This document shows, one piece after another, positions 28,266-35,776 of a DNA stretch of 64,000 bases. Within the stretch, counting starts at the first letter, position 1; each line of letters starts with the position of its first letter. The stretch is from the NCBI RefSeq assembly GCF_014203835.1, contig NZ_JACHJW010000001.1, positions 1,674,001 to 1,738,000 of the forward strand, in the 5' to 3' direction. This DNA comes from Micromonospora polyrhachis (GTDB taxonomy: Bacteria > Actinomycetota > Actinomycetes > Mycobacteriales > Micromonosporaceae). A program made the position numbers and the translations under genes. The notes beneath the pieces were generated by a model. The model was given only the letters and a program-made list of their open reading frames with translations. It did no database searches and was not told the DNA's origin.

Positions 28266-29332
28266 GCGGTCACCTCCACCGTGGGCAGCCCGTGCGGCGT
28301 CGGGGACTCGGCGACACTGGAGGCCCGGACCACGAGGCTGGGCGCGACCTGCTCGCGCCGGGGCGGCAGGCTCGGGTCTGCGATTCGTTCCAGCAGCAGT
28401 TCGGCGGCGCGCCGACCACGGGTGACCGAGCCGAGCGACACGCTGGAGATCTGCGGGAACGCCATCTGGGCCAGCTCGGTGTCGTCCATGCCAACCAGGG
28501 CCACGTCCTGTGGCACGGTCTGGTTCGCGCCGTAGAGCGCGTGCAGCGCACCGACCGCGATCAGGTCGTTGGCGCAGAGCAACGCGTCGGGCTGGGCCCG
28601 GGCGAGCAGCCGTTGGGTGGCGGCCCGGCCGGCGGCGTACTGGAAGTCGCCGACCTCGATCAGCCGGTCGTCGATCTCGATGCCGTGGCTCGCGAGCGCG
28701 GCCCGGAAGCCGGCGTCGCGGGCCGCCCCGGGCACGGTGTCCAGCGGGCCGTTGACGAAGCCGATCTGCCGCCGTCCGGACTCGACCAGGTGGTCCACGG
28801 CGAGCGCCACGCCGGTACGGGAATCGGTACGTACATTGTCGACCGGCGCGTCCTCGGGGAGCTGTCCGACGACGACCACCGGCACCGGGCTGTCGACCAG
28901 CGCGTCGAGGTGTGCGTCGGTAACCCGGATCGGCGACACGATCATGCCGTCGACGTAGCGGTTGGCCAGTCGGCGTAGCAGCGCGGTCTCGTTGTCGACC
29001 TTTCCACCGGTGGCGTGTACGAGCAGTTGCCGGCCGGATTCGGCGACGACCGCCTCGATGGCGCGCATCATCGCCACGTAGACCGGGTTGCCGATGTCCT
29101 CGACGGCGAGCGCGATGAGGCCGGTGCGCTGCGACTGTAGGGATCGGGCGATGGCGTTGGGTACGTAGCCGACCTCGGCGGCGGCCTCGCGGACCTTGCG
29201 GATGGTCTCGGGGCTGCCGCCGACGCCGTTGAGCACCCGGGAGGCCGAGGCGATGGAGACGCCGGCCCGGGCGGCGACGGTGTGCACTGTCGGGCGTGCG
29301 TCACCGCCGGACGGTAAACGTTTACGCACCAC
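28262..29332 (-). CDS. LacI family repressor of the sugar/riboside operon
   Basis: A 356-residue repressor. The DNA-binding head is VHTVAARAGVSIASASRVLNG with the hinge helix NAIARSLQSQRTGLIAL. The periplasmic-binding-protein-like sensor domain follows (IGNPVYVAMMRAIEAVV, DGMIVSPIRV, RQIGFVNGPLDT, DALLCANDLIAVGAL, ALVGMDDTELAQM). The GTG start is chosen for GGAGG eight bases upstream. A second in-frame GTG follows directly. A perfect operator palindrome overlaps the first codons and two more lie just upstream, so the protein probably represses itself and the ten-gene locus until its sugar ligand is present. Confidence 0.92.
   Translation of the reverse strand: MVRKRLPSGGDARPTVHTVAARAGVSIASASRVLNGVGGSPETIRKVREAAAEVGYVPNAIARSLQSQRTGLIALAVEDIGNPVYVAMMRAIEAVVAESGRQLLVHATGGKVDNETALLRRLANRYVDGMIVSPIRVTDAHLDALVDSPVPVVVVGQLPEDAPVDNVRTDSRTGVALAVDHLVESGRRQIGFVNGPLDTVPGAARDAGFRAALASHGIEIDDRLIEVGDFQYAAGRAATQRLLARAQPDALLCANDLIAVGALHALYGANQTVPQDVALVGMDDTELAQMAFPQISSVSLGSVTRGRRAAELLLERIADPSLPPRREQVAPSLVVRASSVAESPTPHGLPTVEVTA
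29314..29325. promoter_or_regulatory. LacI-type operator O1, overlapping the regulator's start
   Basis: GTAAACGTTTAC, a perfect 12-bp palindrome centred on CG, as expected for LacI/GalR proteins. It covers codons 3-6 of the lacI-type gene. Confidence 0.8.
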
Positions 29333-29356
29333 GCACCGCACCTCCACCTCGCACTT

Positions 29357-29368
29357 GTAAACGTTTCC
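29357..29368. promoter_or_regulatory. LacI-type operator O2
   Basis: GTAAACGTTTCC, one mismatch from O1 and centred 43 bases from it. It lies between the promoter area and the start of the regulator gene. Confidence 0.75.
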
Positions 29369-29412
29369 GCGAAGTCTGCGACGGGAGGTCGAGCACGTCA
29401 AGGGCTCGTTAC

Positions 29413-29424
29413 GAAAACGTTTCC
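29413..29424. promoter_or_regulatory. LacI-type operator O3
   Basis: GAAAACGTTTCC, centred 56 bases from O2. All three sites share the AAACGTTT core. Spaced sites would permit a repressor-bound loop. Confidence 0.7.
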
Positions 29425-29495
29425 AATCCGCGCGAGGCTGCGCTGAGCTGGGCGAATCCGATCAGCTTCGGTCAGCCGTTCGGCCGAACGGCAGA

Positions 29496-29561
29496 GATTC
29501 AGCCGCCCGACCGAACGGGCAGGGATTCAGCCGCCCGACCGAACAGCGGGGGATTCAGCCC
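29496..29561. repeat. 28-bp tandem repeat, about 2.4 copies
   Basis: Units beginning GATTCAGCCGCCCGACCGAA start at 29496 and 29524, with a partial copy from 29552. The last copy contains the stop codon of the yccF gene. Confidence 0.9.
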
Positions 29562-29968
29562 GCCGGCTGGACGACGGGGCCACGCAGGTCGTCCACCTCG
29601 ACAACCTCGCGGCCCAGTGGCCAGAACGCCGCCGGCACCAGCTTGAAGTTGGCGATGCCGAACGGAATACCAATGATGGTCACGCAGAGCCCAATCCCGG
29701 CCACGATGTGCATCAACGCCAGCCACCAGCCGGCAAGCACGACCCAGAGCACATTGGCCAGACCGGAGGCCAGACCGGCACCGGGCTTCGGGACCAGGGT
29801 CCGCCCGAACGGCCACAGCGAGTAGTAGGCCAGCCGCAACGCCGCCACCCCGAACGGGATCGTCACCACCAGCGCGAAACAGATCAGCGCCGCGATGCCG
29901 TACCCGATCGCCAGCGCGATCCCACTACCGAAGATCAGCCAAAGGAGGTTGAGGATAAATCGCACCAT
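29555..29968 (-). CDS. yccF: YccF domain inner-membrane protein
   Basis: A 137-residue protein beginning MVRFILNLLWLIFGSG. Two similar halves each have paired hydrophobic segments and the YccF motifs PFGVAALRLAYYSLWPFGRTL and IIGIPFGIANFKLVPAAFWPLGREVV, separated by VLAGWWLALMHIVAGIGLCVTI. It matches Escherichia coli YccF in length and layout. The role is unknown. The start was placed at the ATG where family members begin. Two other in-frame ATG codons lie up to 20 codons upstream. It follows the second PfkB kinase by 56 bases. Confidence 0.88.
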   Translation of the reverse strand: MVRFILNLLWLIFGSGIALAIGYGIAALICFALVVTIPFGVAALRLAYYSLWPFGRTLVPKPGAGLASGLANVLWVVLAGWWLALMHIVAGIGLCVTIIGIPFGIANFKLVPAAFWPLGREVVEVDDLRGPVVQPAG

Positions 29969-30024
29969 GCCTCCCATGGTGCGCCACTCGATCAAGTTCC
30001 GATCATGCGACGGGCATGCAATGG

Positions 30025-30942
30025 TCAACCGGCGTCACGGACGAGACCGTCGCCGTGGAAGAGGGCGTCGATCTCGGCCCGCTGCGGCAGCGAGACCGAC
30101 GCGCCGAGCCGCCGGGCACAGGCCGCCCCGGCGGCGCTGGCCCACCGCAACGCGTCGACCAGGTCCCGCCCCTCACCCCAGGCCACCGCCAACGCGGCGG
30201 TAAACGCATCCCCGGCCCCGGTCGAGTCGACCAGGTCGACCTTGAACGCCGGGATGTGCGCCGTACCGCCGTCGCGCTCGCCGTACCACGCACCCTGCGC
30301 ACCGAGCGTCAGCACCGCCCGGGGCACCAGCGACAGCAGCGCCGCCGGGTCCTCCCGGCCCCGACCGGTGAGCGCCCGCGCCTCCACCTCGTTGACCACC
30401 AGCAGATCAACCGCGTCGAGCAGCTCGGTCGGCAGTCTTCCGGGCGGGGCGGCGTTGAGGATGACCCGGGTCCCGCCGGCGCGGGCCGCCAACGCCGCCT
30501 GGGTCACCGTCTCGACCGGCACCTCCACCTGCGCGACCAGGACGTCCGCCGCCCGTACGGCGGACAGCTCGGCCTCGGTCAGCGTGGTGAACGCGGTGTT
30601 GGCCCCCGGCGTCACCACCACCGAGTGCTCGCCGGTCGCCCCGACCGTGACCAGCGCCACGCCCGACGCGCCGTAGACCACCCGGACCAGGGACGTCTCC
30701 ACGCCAGCGGCGGCGATCCGGGCCTTGAGTGTCACACCGAACGAGTCCGAGCCGATCGCACCGAGGAACGTCGCCGCCCCACCGGCCCGGGCCGCCGCGA
30801 TCGCCAGGTTGGCACCCTTGCCGCCGGCCACCGTCAGGAAGTCGGTGCCGACCACCGTCTCCCCCGGCCCGGGCACCTTTGGTGCCATCGCGACCAGGTC
30901 CATATTGGCGCCGCCCACGACGACCACCCGTGGCCGGTCCAC
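30025..30942 (-). CDS. PfkB-family carbohydrate kinase (second ribokinase-like)
   Basis: A 305-residue kinase with GGANMDLVAMAPKVPGPGET, the sugar-binding AGGKGANLAIAAARAGG and the catalytic VDSTGAGDAFTAALAVAW. It resembles the ribokinase at 21478-22437 throughout, including PTELLDAVDLLVVNEVEA, so the two are paralogues. The GTG at 30942 has GGGAGG five bases upstream; a GTG two codons earlier overlaps that site and is less likely. It follows the ABC ATPase gene by 18 bases. Its substrate is not shown by context. Confidence 0.85.
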   Translation of the reverse strand: MDRPRVVVVGGANMDLVAMAPKVPGPGETVVGTDFLTVAGGKGANLAIAAARAGGAATFLGAIGSDSFGVTLKARIAAAGVETSLVRVVYGASGVALVTVGATGEHSVVVTPGANTAFTTLTEAELSAVRAADVLVAQVEVPVETVTQAALAARAGGTRVILNAAPPGRLPTELLDAVDLLVVNEVEARALTGRGREDPAALLSLVPRAVLTLGAQGAWYGERDGGTAHIPAFKVDLVDSTGAGDAFTAALAVAWGEGRDLVDALRWASAAGAACARRLGASVSLPQRAEIDALFHGDGLVRDAG

Positions 30943-30960
30943 GAGCACCTCCCAGAGCTG

Positions 30961-31770
30961 TCAGGCGGCGCGGGCGGTGAACCGGTCACCGGAGCGCTCG
31001 ACGGTCAACGGCAGGCCAAACGTCTTTGACAGGTATTCGCTGGTCACTGTCTGCCCGATCAGTCCCTGCGCCACGATCGTCCCCTCGCGCAGCAGCAGCG
31101 CATGGGTGAAGCCGGGCGGGATCTCCTCCACGTGGTGGGTGACCATCACCATCGCCGGCGCGTCCGGGTCGTACGCCAGATCGGCCAGCCGGGCGACCAG
31201 GTCTTCCCGCCCACCGAGGTCGAGCCCGGCGGTCGGCTCGTCGAGCAGCAGCAACTCCGGGTCGGTCATCAGCGCCCGCGCGATCTGGGTCCGCTTACGT
31301 TCCCCCTCCGACAGGGTGCCGTAGGCCCGATCGGCCAGCGTCGCGATGCCGAGCTGGTCGAGCAGTCCCTGCGCGCGGGCCTCGTCGCTGGCGTCGTAGC
31401 TCTCCCGCCACCGCCCGACGACCGACCACGCCGCGGTCACCACCACGTCCCGCACCCGCTCCTGCGCCGGGATCCGCTCGGCGAGCGCCGCCGTGGACAA
31501 CCCGATCCGGGTACGCAGCTCGTTGACGTCGGTACGGCCGATTCGCTCACCGAGCACGTGTGCGGTGCCGGTGGTCGGGTGCAGCCGACCGGCGGCCAGG
31601 TTGAGCAGGGTCGTCTTGCCGGCACCGTTCGGGCCGAGCACCACCCAGCGTTCGTCCAACTCGACCCGCCAGGTCACGTCCCGTAGCAGGTGCGCGCCGG
31701 AGCGAAGCACCCCCACCCCATCGAGATTGATCACCAGGTCGTCGTTGTCGGGCGTCGGATCTGTAGGCAC
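30961..31770 (-). CDS. ABC transporter ATP-binding protein
   Basis: A 269-residue ATPase with Walker A GPNGAGKTT, the signature LSEGERKRTQIARAL and Walker B ELLLLDEPTAGLD with the switch histidine in MVTHHVEEIP. The C-terminal 50 residues, LLLREGTIVAQGLIGQTVTS, resemble the ATPases annotated as molybdate or iron-complex type in actinomycetes. No permease gene is adjacent on this strand. It may serve an unlinked transporter. The GTG start (VPTDPTPDND) is the first reasonable one; longer versions run into the divergent gene. Confidence 0.85.
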   Translation of the reverse strand: MPTDPTPDNDDLVINLDGVGVLRSGAHLLRDVTWRVELDERWVVLGPNGAGKTTLLNLAAGRLHPTTGTAHVLGERIGRTDVNELRTRIGLSTAALAERIPAQERVRDVVVTAAWSVVGRWRESYDASDEARAQGLLDQLGIATLADRAYGTLSEGERKRTQIARALMTDPELLLLDEPTAGLDLGGREDLVARLADLAYDPDAPAMVMVTHHVEEIPPGFTHALLLREGTIVAQGLIGQTVTSEYLSKTFGLPLTVERSGDRFTARAA

Positions 31771-31870
31771 CCGCCCATCCAACCACGCAGCCCGCGGCTG
31801 CCCCCCGGGGCGTGTCGCGCCACCGTAGGGTGGGGCGGCGTGTCGTTGGTCACTCGACAGAAAGGACGAC

Positions 31871-31900
31871 ATGGACAAGTGCTCCCGGGTGGTGCCGTGA
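31871..31900 (+). CDS. Possible 9-residue leader peptide before the ABC exporter
   Basis: ATG opens a nine-residue frame (MDKCSRVVP) preceded by AAAGGA at four-base spacing. Its TGA stop overlaps the GTG start of the exporter ATPase gene (GTGA). The ATPase gene itself has no better ribosome-binding site, so translation may depend on this mini-gene. The alternative is that the ATPase starts at the in-frame GTG at 31879. The call rests on layout alone. Confidence 0.3.
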   Translation: MDKCSRVVP

Positions 31901-32919
31901 CCGCGGTCATCGAGATCGAGGGGTTGCGCAAGACCTTCCGTACCCGCCGCGGCCGGCACACCGTACTGGACGGTTTCGACCTGCACGTCGAGGCCGGCCA
32001 GGTGCACGGTTTCCTCGGGCCGAACGGCTCTGGCAAGACCACCACCCTGCGTACGCTGCTCGGTCTGGTGCAGGCCGACGGTGGGCGGATGACGGTGCTC
32101 GGTGCGGCGGCCCCGGACCACCTGCCCTCGGTGATCGACCGGGTGGGTGCCATCGTGGAGAGTCCCCAGTTCTTCGGCAACTTCACCGGCCGACGGACCC
32201 TCCGGCTGCTCGCCACTGCCGGTGGGTTGCCGCCGGCCCGGGTGGAGGAGGTGCTGGACCAGGTAGGCCTGCGCGACCGGGGTGACGAGCGGGTCAAGGC
32301 GTACTCGTTGGGCATGAAGCAGCGGTTGGCGGTGGCCTCCGCGCTACTCAAACGACCGGAGCTGCTGATCCTCGACGAGCCGGCCAACGGGCTGGACCCG
32401 GCCGGCATCCGGGAGATGCGGGACATGATGCGGGCTCTCGCGGCCGATGGGGTGACCGTGCTGGTCTCCAGCCACATCCTGGCCGAGATCGAGCAGGTCT
32501 GCGACCACGTGACGATCATTTCGCGGGGTCGGCGGGTGGTCGCCGGGCCGGTCGACGAGGTCCTCGACGGCTTCGACCGGGGTGAGTTCCGGGTACGCGT
32601 CGACGAACCGGATCGGGCGACCGAACTTCTCCAGGCCGCTGGTCTGCTGGTCACGCAGCACGCCGACTGTTTGGTGGTTGGCGGCGTCACCGAGCCGACC
32701 GACGTCAGCCGGGTCCTGGGCGAGCAGCAGTTGTGGGTCCGGGAGTTGACCCCGCTCGTACCCGACCTGGAGAGCGTCTTCCTCCAGCTCACCGGGACCG
32801 AGCCGCGCCCGGAGATACCGCGCCAGGTCGACGACTCGGTGCTACCCGACCCCGGTCGGCCGCCCGGCCAGATCGACCTGGGCACGACGACGACCGACGA
32901 CGAGGGGGTATCCGCGTGA
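31897..32919 (+). CDS. ABC exporter ATP-binding protein (ABC-2 type)
   Basis: A 340-residue ATPase with VIEIEGLRKTFRTRRGRHTVLDG at the start, Walker A GPNGSGKTTTL, signature YSLGMKQRLAVA, Walker B LLILDEPANGLDPAG and the H-loop VSSHILAEIEQ. A C-terminal 100-residue extension includes the usual DrrA-like LESVFLQLTG. Together with the permease encoded next (GTGA overlap) it forms a two-component exporter of the lantibiotic/drug immunity type (BcrA/DrrA-like). The cargo is unknown. Confidence 0.92.
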   Translation: MTAVIEIEGLRKTFRTRRGRHTVLDGFDLHVEAGQVHGFLGPNGSGKTTTLRTLLGLVQADGGRMTVLGAAAPDHLPSVIDRVGAIVESPQFFGNFTGRRTLRLLATAGGLPPARVEEVLDQVGLRDRGDERVKAYSLGMKQRLAVASALLKRPELLILDEPANGLDPAGIREMRDMMRALAADGVTVLVSSHILAEIEQVCDHVTIISRGRRVVAGPVDEVLDGFDRGEFRVRVDEPDRATELLQAAGLLVTQHADCLVVGGVTEPTDVSRVLGEQQLWVRELTPLVPDLESVFLQLTGTEPRPEIPRQVDDSVLPDPGRPPGQIDLGTTTTDDEGVSA

Positions 32920-33908
32920 ACCTGGTACGCGCCGAGTTCGGCCGGCTCTACGCCCGCCGCTTCGTACGCCTCATGCTGGTGCTGTTGATCGTCGCGTTCG
33001 GTATCACCGTCGCCACCACACTTGTCAGCACCCACCAGCCCACCGCCCGGGAGTTGGCCCAGGCCGAGGAACTGGCCGAGCAGCAGCGGCGGGCCAACGA
33101 GCGGTTGTACGCGGACTGCCAGGCCGCCAAGAGCGGCGCGGCGAACAGCGAGTATCCACCGGAGTTCCTGGCCAAGTGCAACCTGGACCGGCCGGCGGAG
33201 GTACACGAGACCGACTACCTCTACGGGGTCTTCGTCTTCGAACGGGAGATCCGCCCGTTGACGTACTTCCTCATCACCTTCCTGGTGCTGTTCGGGTTCC
33301 TGGTGGGCGCCTCGTACATCGGGGCCGATCTCCACTCGGGTGGGATGACCAACCTGCTGCTGTGGCGACCGAAGCGGATGGTCGTCCTGGGCACCAAGCT
33401 GGGTACGCTGCTCGCCGGTGTCCTCGGCGTGACGGTGCTCTCCGCAGTGGTCTATCTCAGCGCGTTCTGGGTAATCTCCGAGGTCGGCGGCTTCCCCGGG
33501 AACCTGGACGGGGAGTTCTGGCGGTGGTTGTCCCTCACCGCCGTCCGGGGTGGGACGCTGATCGCGCTGGTCACCGCGTTGAGTTTCGGGCTGGCCGTAC
33601 TGGGTCGGCACACCGCTGCCGCGCTCGGGGTGGTCGCCGGCTACGCCGTGGTGTGGGAACTCGGCGCCCGGATCGTGATGGAGATCGTCGATGCGTTCCG
33701 GCCGGACCAGTGGATGCTCTCCACCTACGTCGCTGCCTGGATGTCCGGCAAACTCGACCTGTGGGACAGCGCTTCCTGTGTGGGACTCGGCTCCTGCGAC
33801 GGCCGCTACACCATCACCTGGCTATCGGCGTTGATCGTCCTGCTCGTCGTCGTGGGTGGCTGCGTCGGTGCCGCCTTCGCCAGCTTCCGCCAGCGCGACC
33901 TCGCCTGA
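32916..33908 (+). CDS. ABC-2 type exporter permease
   Basis: A 330-residue membrane protein with GTG start overlapping the ATPase stop. An N-terminal helix follows MNLVRAEFGRLYARRFVRL. A 75-residue extracytosolic loop contains two cysteines (YADCQAAKS, AKCNLDRP). Five further helices include TYFLITFLVLFGFLVGASYIG and the cytosolic GADLHSGGMTNLLLWRPKR. Another loop before the last helix has the pair ASCVGLGSCDG. The layout is that of ABC-2 permeases working with BcrA-like ATPases. The gene is followed by a strong hairpin. Confidence 0.88.
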   Translation: MNLVRAEFGRLYARRFVRLMLVLLIVAFGITVATTLVSTHQPTARELAQAEELAEQQRRANERLYADCQAAKSGAANSEYPPEFLAKCNLDRPAEVHETDYLYGVFVFEREIRPLTYFLITFLVLFGFLVGASYIGADLHSGGMTNLLLWRPKRMVVLGTKLGTLLAGVLGVTVLSAVVYLSAFWVISEVGGFPGNLDGEFWRWLSLTAVRGGTLIALVTALSFGLAVLGRHTAAALGVVAGYAVVWELGARIVMEIVDAFRPDQWMLSTYVAAWMSGKLDLWDSASCVGLGSCDGRYTITWLSALIVLLVVVGGCVGAAFASFRQRDLA

Positions 33909-33922
33909 TTCCTGCCTGGTAG

Positions 33923-33969
33923 GGAAGGGCCCCTTGTTATCGGAAAATGCCTTTGCAAGGGGCCCTTCC
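33923..33969. terminator. Bidirectional terminator, GGAAGGGCCCCTTG hairpin
   Basis: GGAAGGGCCCCTTG (33923-33936) pairs perfectly with CAAGGGGCCCTTCC (33956-33969) around a 19-base AT-rich loop. It sits between the convergent exporter and amidase genes. Hairpins with this core are common intergenic elements in Micromonospora-type genomes. Confidence 0.85.
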
Positions 33970-33976
33970 TGACACC

Positions 33977-35539
33977 TCAGACCCGGGTGACCCGGATCGC
34001 GTCGGCGATCACGTAACCGGTGCCGTTGGTCCACCGGCTCACGCCCACCTTGTTGGCGTCACCGGCGGCGAGGTTGAACGTGCCGATCGACCGCCACTGG
34101 CCGCCGTTGGCCCGCTGGTTGACGTTGACCGTCTGGTTGCCGGAGGTGGTGGCCACGATGTACGGGGTGCTGTCGTTGTAGCCGGCGTCGGCCGGGTACC
34201 AGACGTCCACCCGGTAGGTGCCGGTCTCCGGGATGTTCACCTTGTACCAGGCGGCATCGCTGGAGAGGACCGGATTGGCGAACCGGTAGTCGGCGCCCTG
34301 CCGCTGCGACGAGTACGTCGAGGTGCCCCAGTTGCCGCTGGCGGTGAACCGGCCCGCCGTGGTGTTGTCCACCGTGGTCGACCAGCCGCCACCGGACGAG
34401 CCGGTGATCAGCTGCATGTAGTACGTCCAGTTCCAGTTCGGCCCGGGGTCGGTGTGGGTGGCACCCGGCACCTGGTTGTGGCCGATGATGTTCGACCGGG
34501 TCTTCGGGATGCCGTACTTGTCGCAGAGGAACTTGGCCAGCGCGGCCGAGGAGCGGTACATCGCGTCGGTGTACCAGGACGGGTTGTTGATGTAACCCTC
34601 GTGCTCGATGCCGATCGACTGGGTGTTGTAGGTCCAGTTGCCGGCGTGGTAGGCGATGTCCTTGTCCCGCACCATCTGGGTGACGGCACCGTCGGAGGAG
34701 CGAAGCAGGTAGTGGGCGCTGGTGCCGGCGGCCGGGTTCTGGAACCAGCTGATCGAACCGGCGTAGCTGCCCTGCATGGTGTGGATGACGATGTAGTTGA
34801 TCGGGTACGACGACTCGCGGCTGGACGCGGAGTAGTTGCCGGAGTGGGCGGGCACCCAGGCGGCCGGGCCGTAGTCGGTGCTGAGCGTGCCGACGTCACC
34901 GGCCGTACCCAGCGGGGCCACCGAGGCCAGCGCGCCGCGCTGCGGGGCTACCTGGCGACCGGCGATGCCGAACGGGCCGGCCGTGGTCTGCGCGGTGAAG
35001 CCGGTGGCGAGCAGGTCGTAGACGGCGTCGGCGTAGAGCCGGGCGGTGGCCGGCTGGGTCGAGCCACCGTACTTCGCCACCGCCGGGTACCACCGGTTGA
35101 CGTCGGCGCGCTGGGCCCTGGTCAGCCCGGCCGAGTCGGCGTACGACCGCAGCACCGCCGCCGCGCCGGTGATGTTGGCGGCATCCTGGCCGCGTAGGGC
35201 ACTGGCGGGCAGGCCGGTGAGGGTGGCCGCCTCGTCCAGGGTGCGCAGCTTGGGGTTGCTGGCCAGGTGCATCATGCCGTAGCCGTTGGAGGCGCTCGGC
35301 TCGCCCGCGTGCCCGTCGAGACGGGTCTCCGCGTAGCCGAGGGCGGCAAGCAGGTCGCGCGGTACGTCGTAGCGCTTCGCCGCCGAGTCGAAGGCGGCGG
35401 CCAGGCCCGCGTTCGGCCCGGTATCCGTGGGCGCTGCCGCCCCGGCCAGCGCGGGCTGGCCGGACAGGCCGATCATGGTCACGATCAGGGAGCCGCCGAG
35501 CAGTTGGCTCGCGCGACGCCGGGAAATCCGTACAGTCAC
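33977..35539 (-). CDS. Secreted N-acetylmuramoyl-L-alanine amidase, three domains
   Basis: A 520-residue exported protein. Its signal peptide has RRR followed by ASQLLGGSLIVTMIGLSG and a cleavage near ALAGAAA. Residues about 45-180 resemble a lytic-transglycosylase-like domain (DLLAALGYAETRLDGHAG, NGYGMMHLASNP). Residues about 220-370 are an amidase_2 (PGRP-like zinc) domain with YIVIHTMQGSYAGSISWFQNP, AHYLLRSSDG, SIGIEHEGY and GHNQVPGATHTDPGP, including the zinc histidines. The last 130 residues are a golvesin-type domain (AAWYKVNIPETGTYRVDVWYPA, IADAIRVTRV), probably for wall attachment. The GTG start has GGAGGA at seven bases. It should cut the lactyl-L-Ala bond in peptidoglycan outside the cell. 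Confidence 0.88.
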   Translation of the reverse strand: MTVRISRRRASQLLGGSLIVTMIGLSGQPALAGAAAPTDTGPNAGLAAAFDSAAKRYDVPRDLLAALGYAETRLDGHAGEPSASNGYGMMHLASNPKLRTLDEAATLTGLPASALRGQDAANITGAAAVLRSYADSAGLTRAQRADVNRWYPAVAKYGGSTQPATARLYADAVYDLLATGFTAQTTAGPFGIAGRQVAPQRGALASVAPLGTAGDVGTLSTDYGPAAWVPAHSGNYSASSRESSYPINYIVIHTMQGSYAGSISWFQNPAAGTSAHYLLRSSDGAVTQMVRDKDIAYHAGNWTYNTQSIGIEHEGYINNPSWYTDAMYRSSAALAKFLCDKYGIPKTRSNIIGHNQVPGATHTDPGPNWNWTYYMQLITGSSGGGWSTTVDNTTAGRFTASGNWGTSTYSSQRQGADYRFANPVLSSDAAWYKVNIPETGTYRVDVWYPADAGYNDSTPYIVATTSGNQTVNVNQRANGGQWRSIGTFNLAAGDANKVGVSRWTNGTGYVIADAIRVTRV

Positions 35540-35599
35540 CGTCACTCCTCCCCGAGTGATGTGCACGTCCGCAGGTGGTGGGACGCAAGGTGGCCGTAC

Positions 35600-35642
35600 G
35601 TTATAGCCTCAAACACATCTATGTCGAGAGCTTGCAAAAGCT
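35600..35642 (-). promoter_or_regulatory. Promoter of the amidase gene with upstream palindrome
   Basis: Read on the minus strand, TCGACA (35627-35622) and TATAAC (35605-35600) are separated by 16 bases and stand about 60 bases before the start codon. They closely match the housekeeping sigma consensus. AGCTTTTGCAAGCT just upstream (35629-35642) is an imperfect palindrome and could be an activator or repressor site. Confidence 0.55.
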
Positions 35643-35710
35643 TTAACCTTGGCGAAGAATTCCTTCACATGCCCGCCAGGCCAGCCGACCGTGGACTCAC
35701 CACACCGGCC

Positions 35711-35766
35711 GACGGCAGAGTTGCCACACCAAGCGACGGCAGAGTTGCCACACCAAGCGACGGCAG
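35711..35766. repeat. 24-bp tandem repeat, about 2.3 copies
   Basis: Identical units beginning GACGGCAGAGTTGCCACACC start at 35711 and 35735, and a partial copy starts at 35759. The array lies just beyond the 3' end of the ROK gene, in the spacer next to the amidase promoter. Confidence 0.9.
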
Positions 35767-35776
35767 AACCGTCAGG

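Noticed and set aside
35711-35766. Short direct repeats considered as a CRISPR array
   Set aside because: The repeats are contiguous without spacers and only about two copies exist; the same holds for all other arrays in the window.
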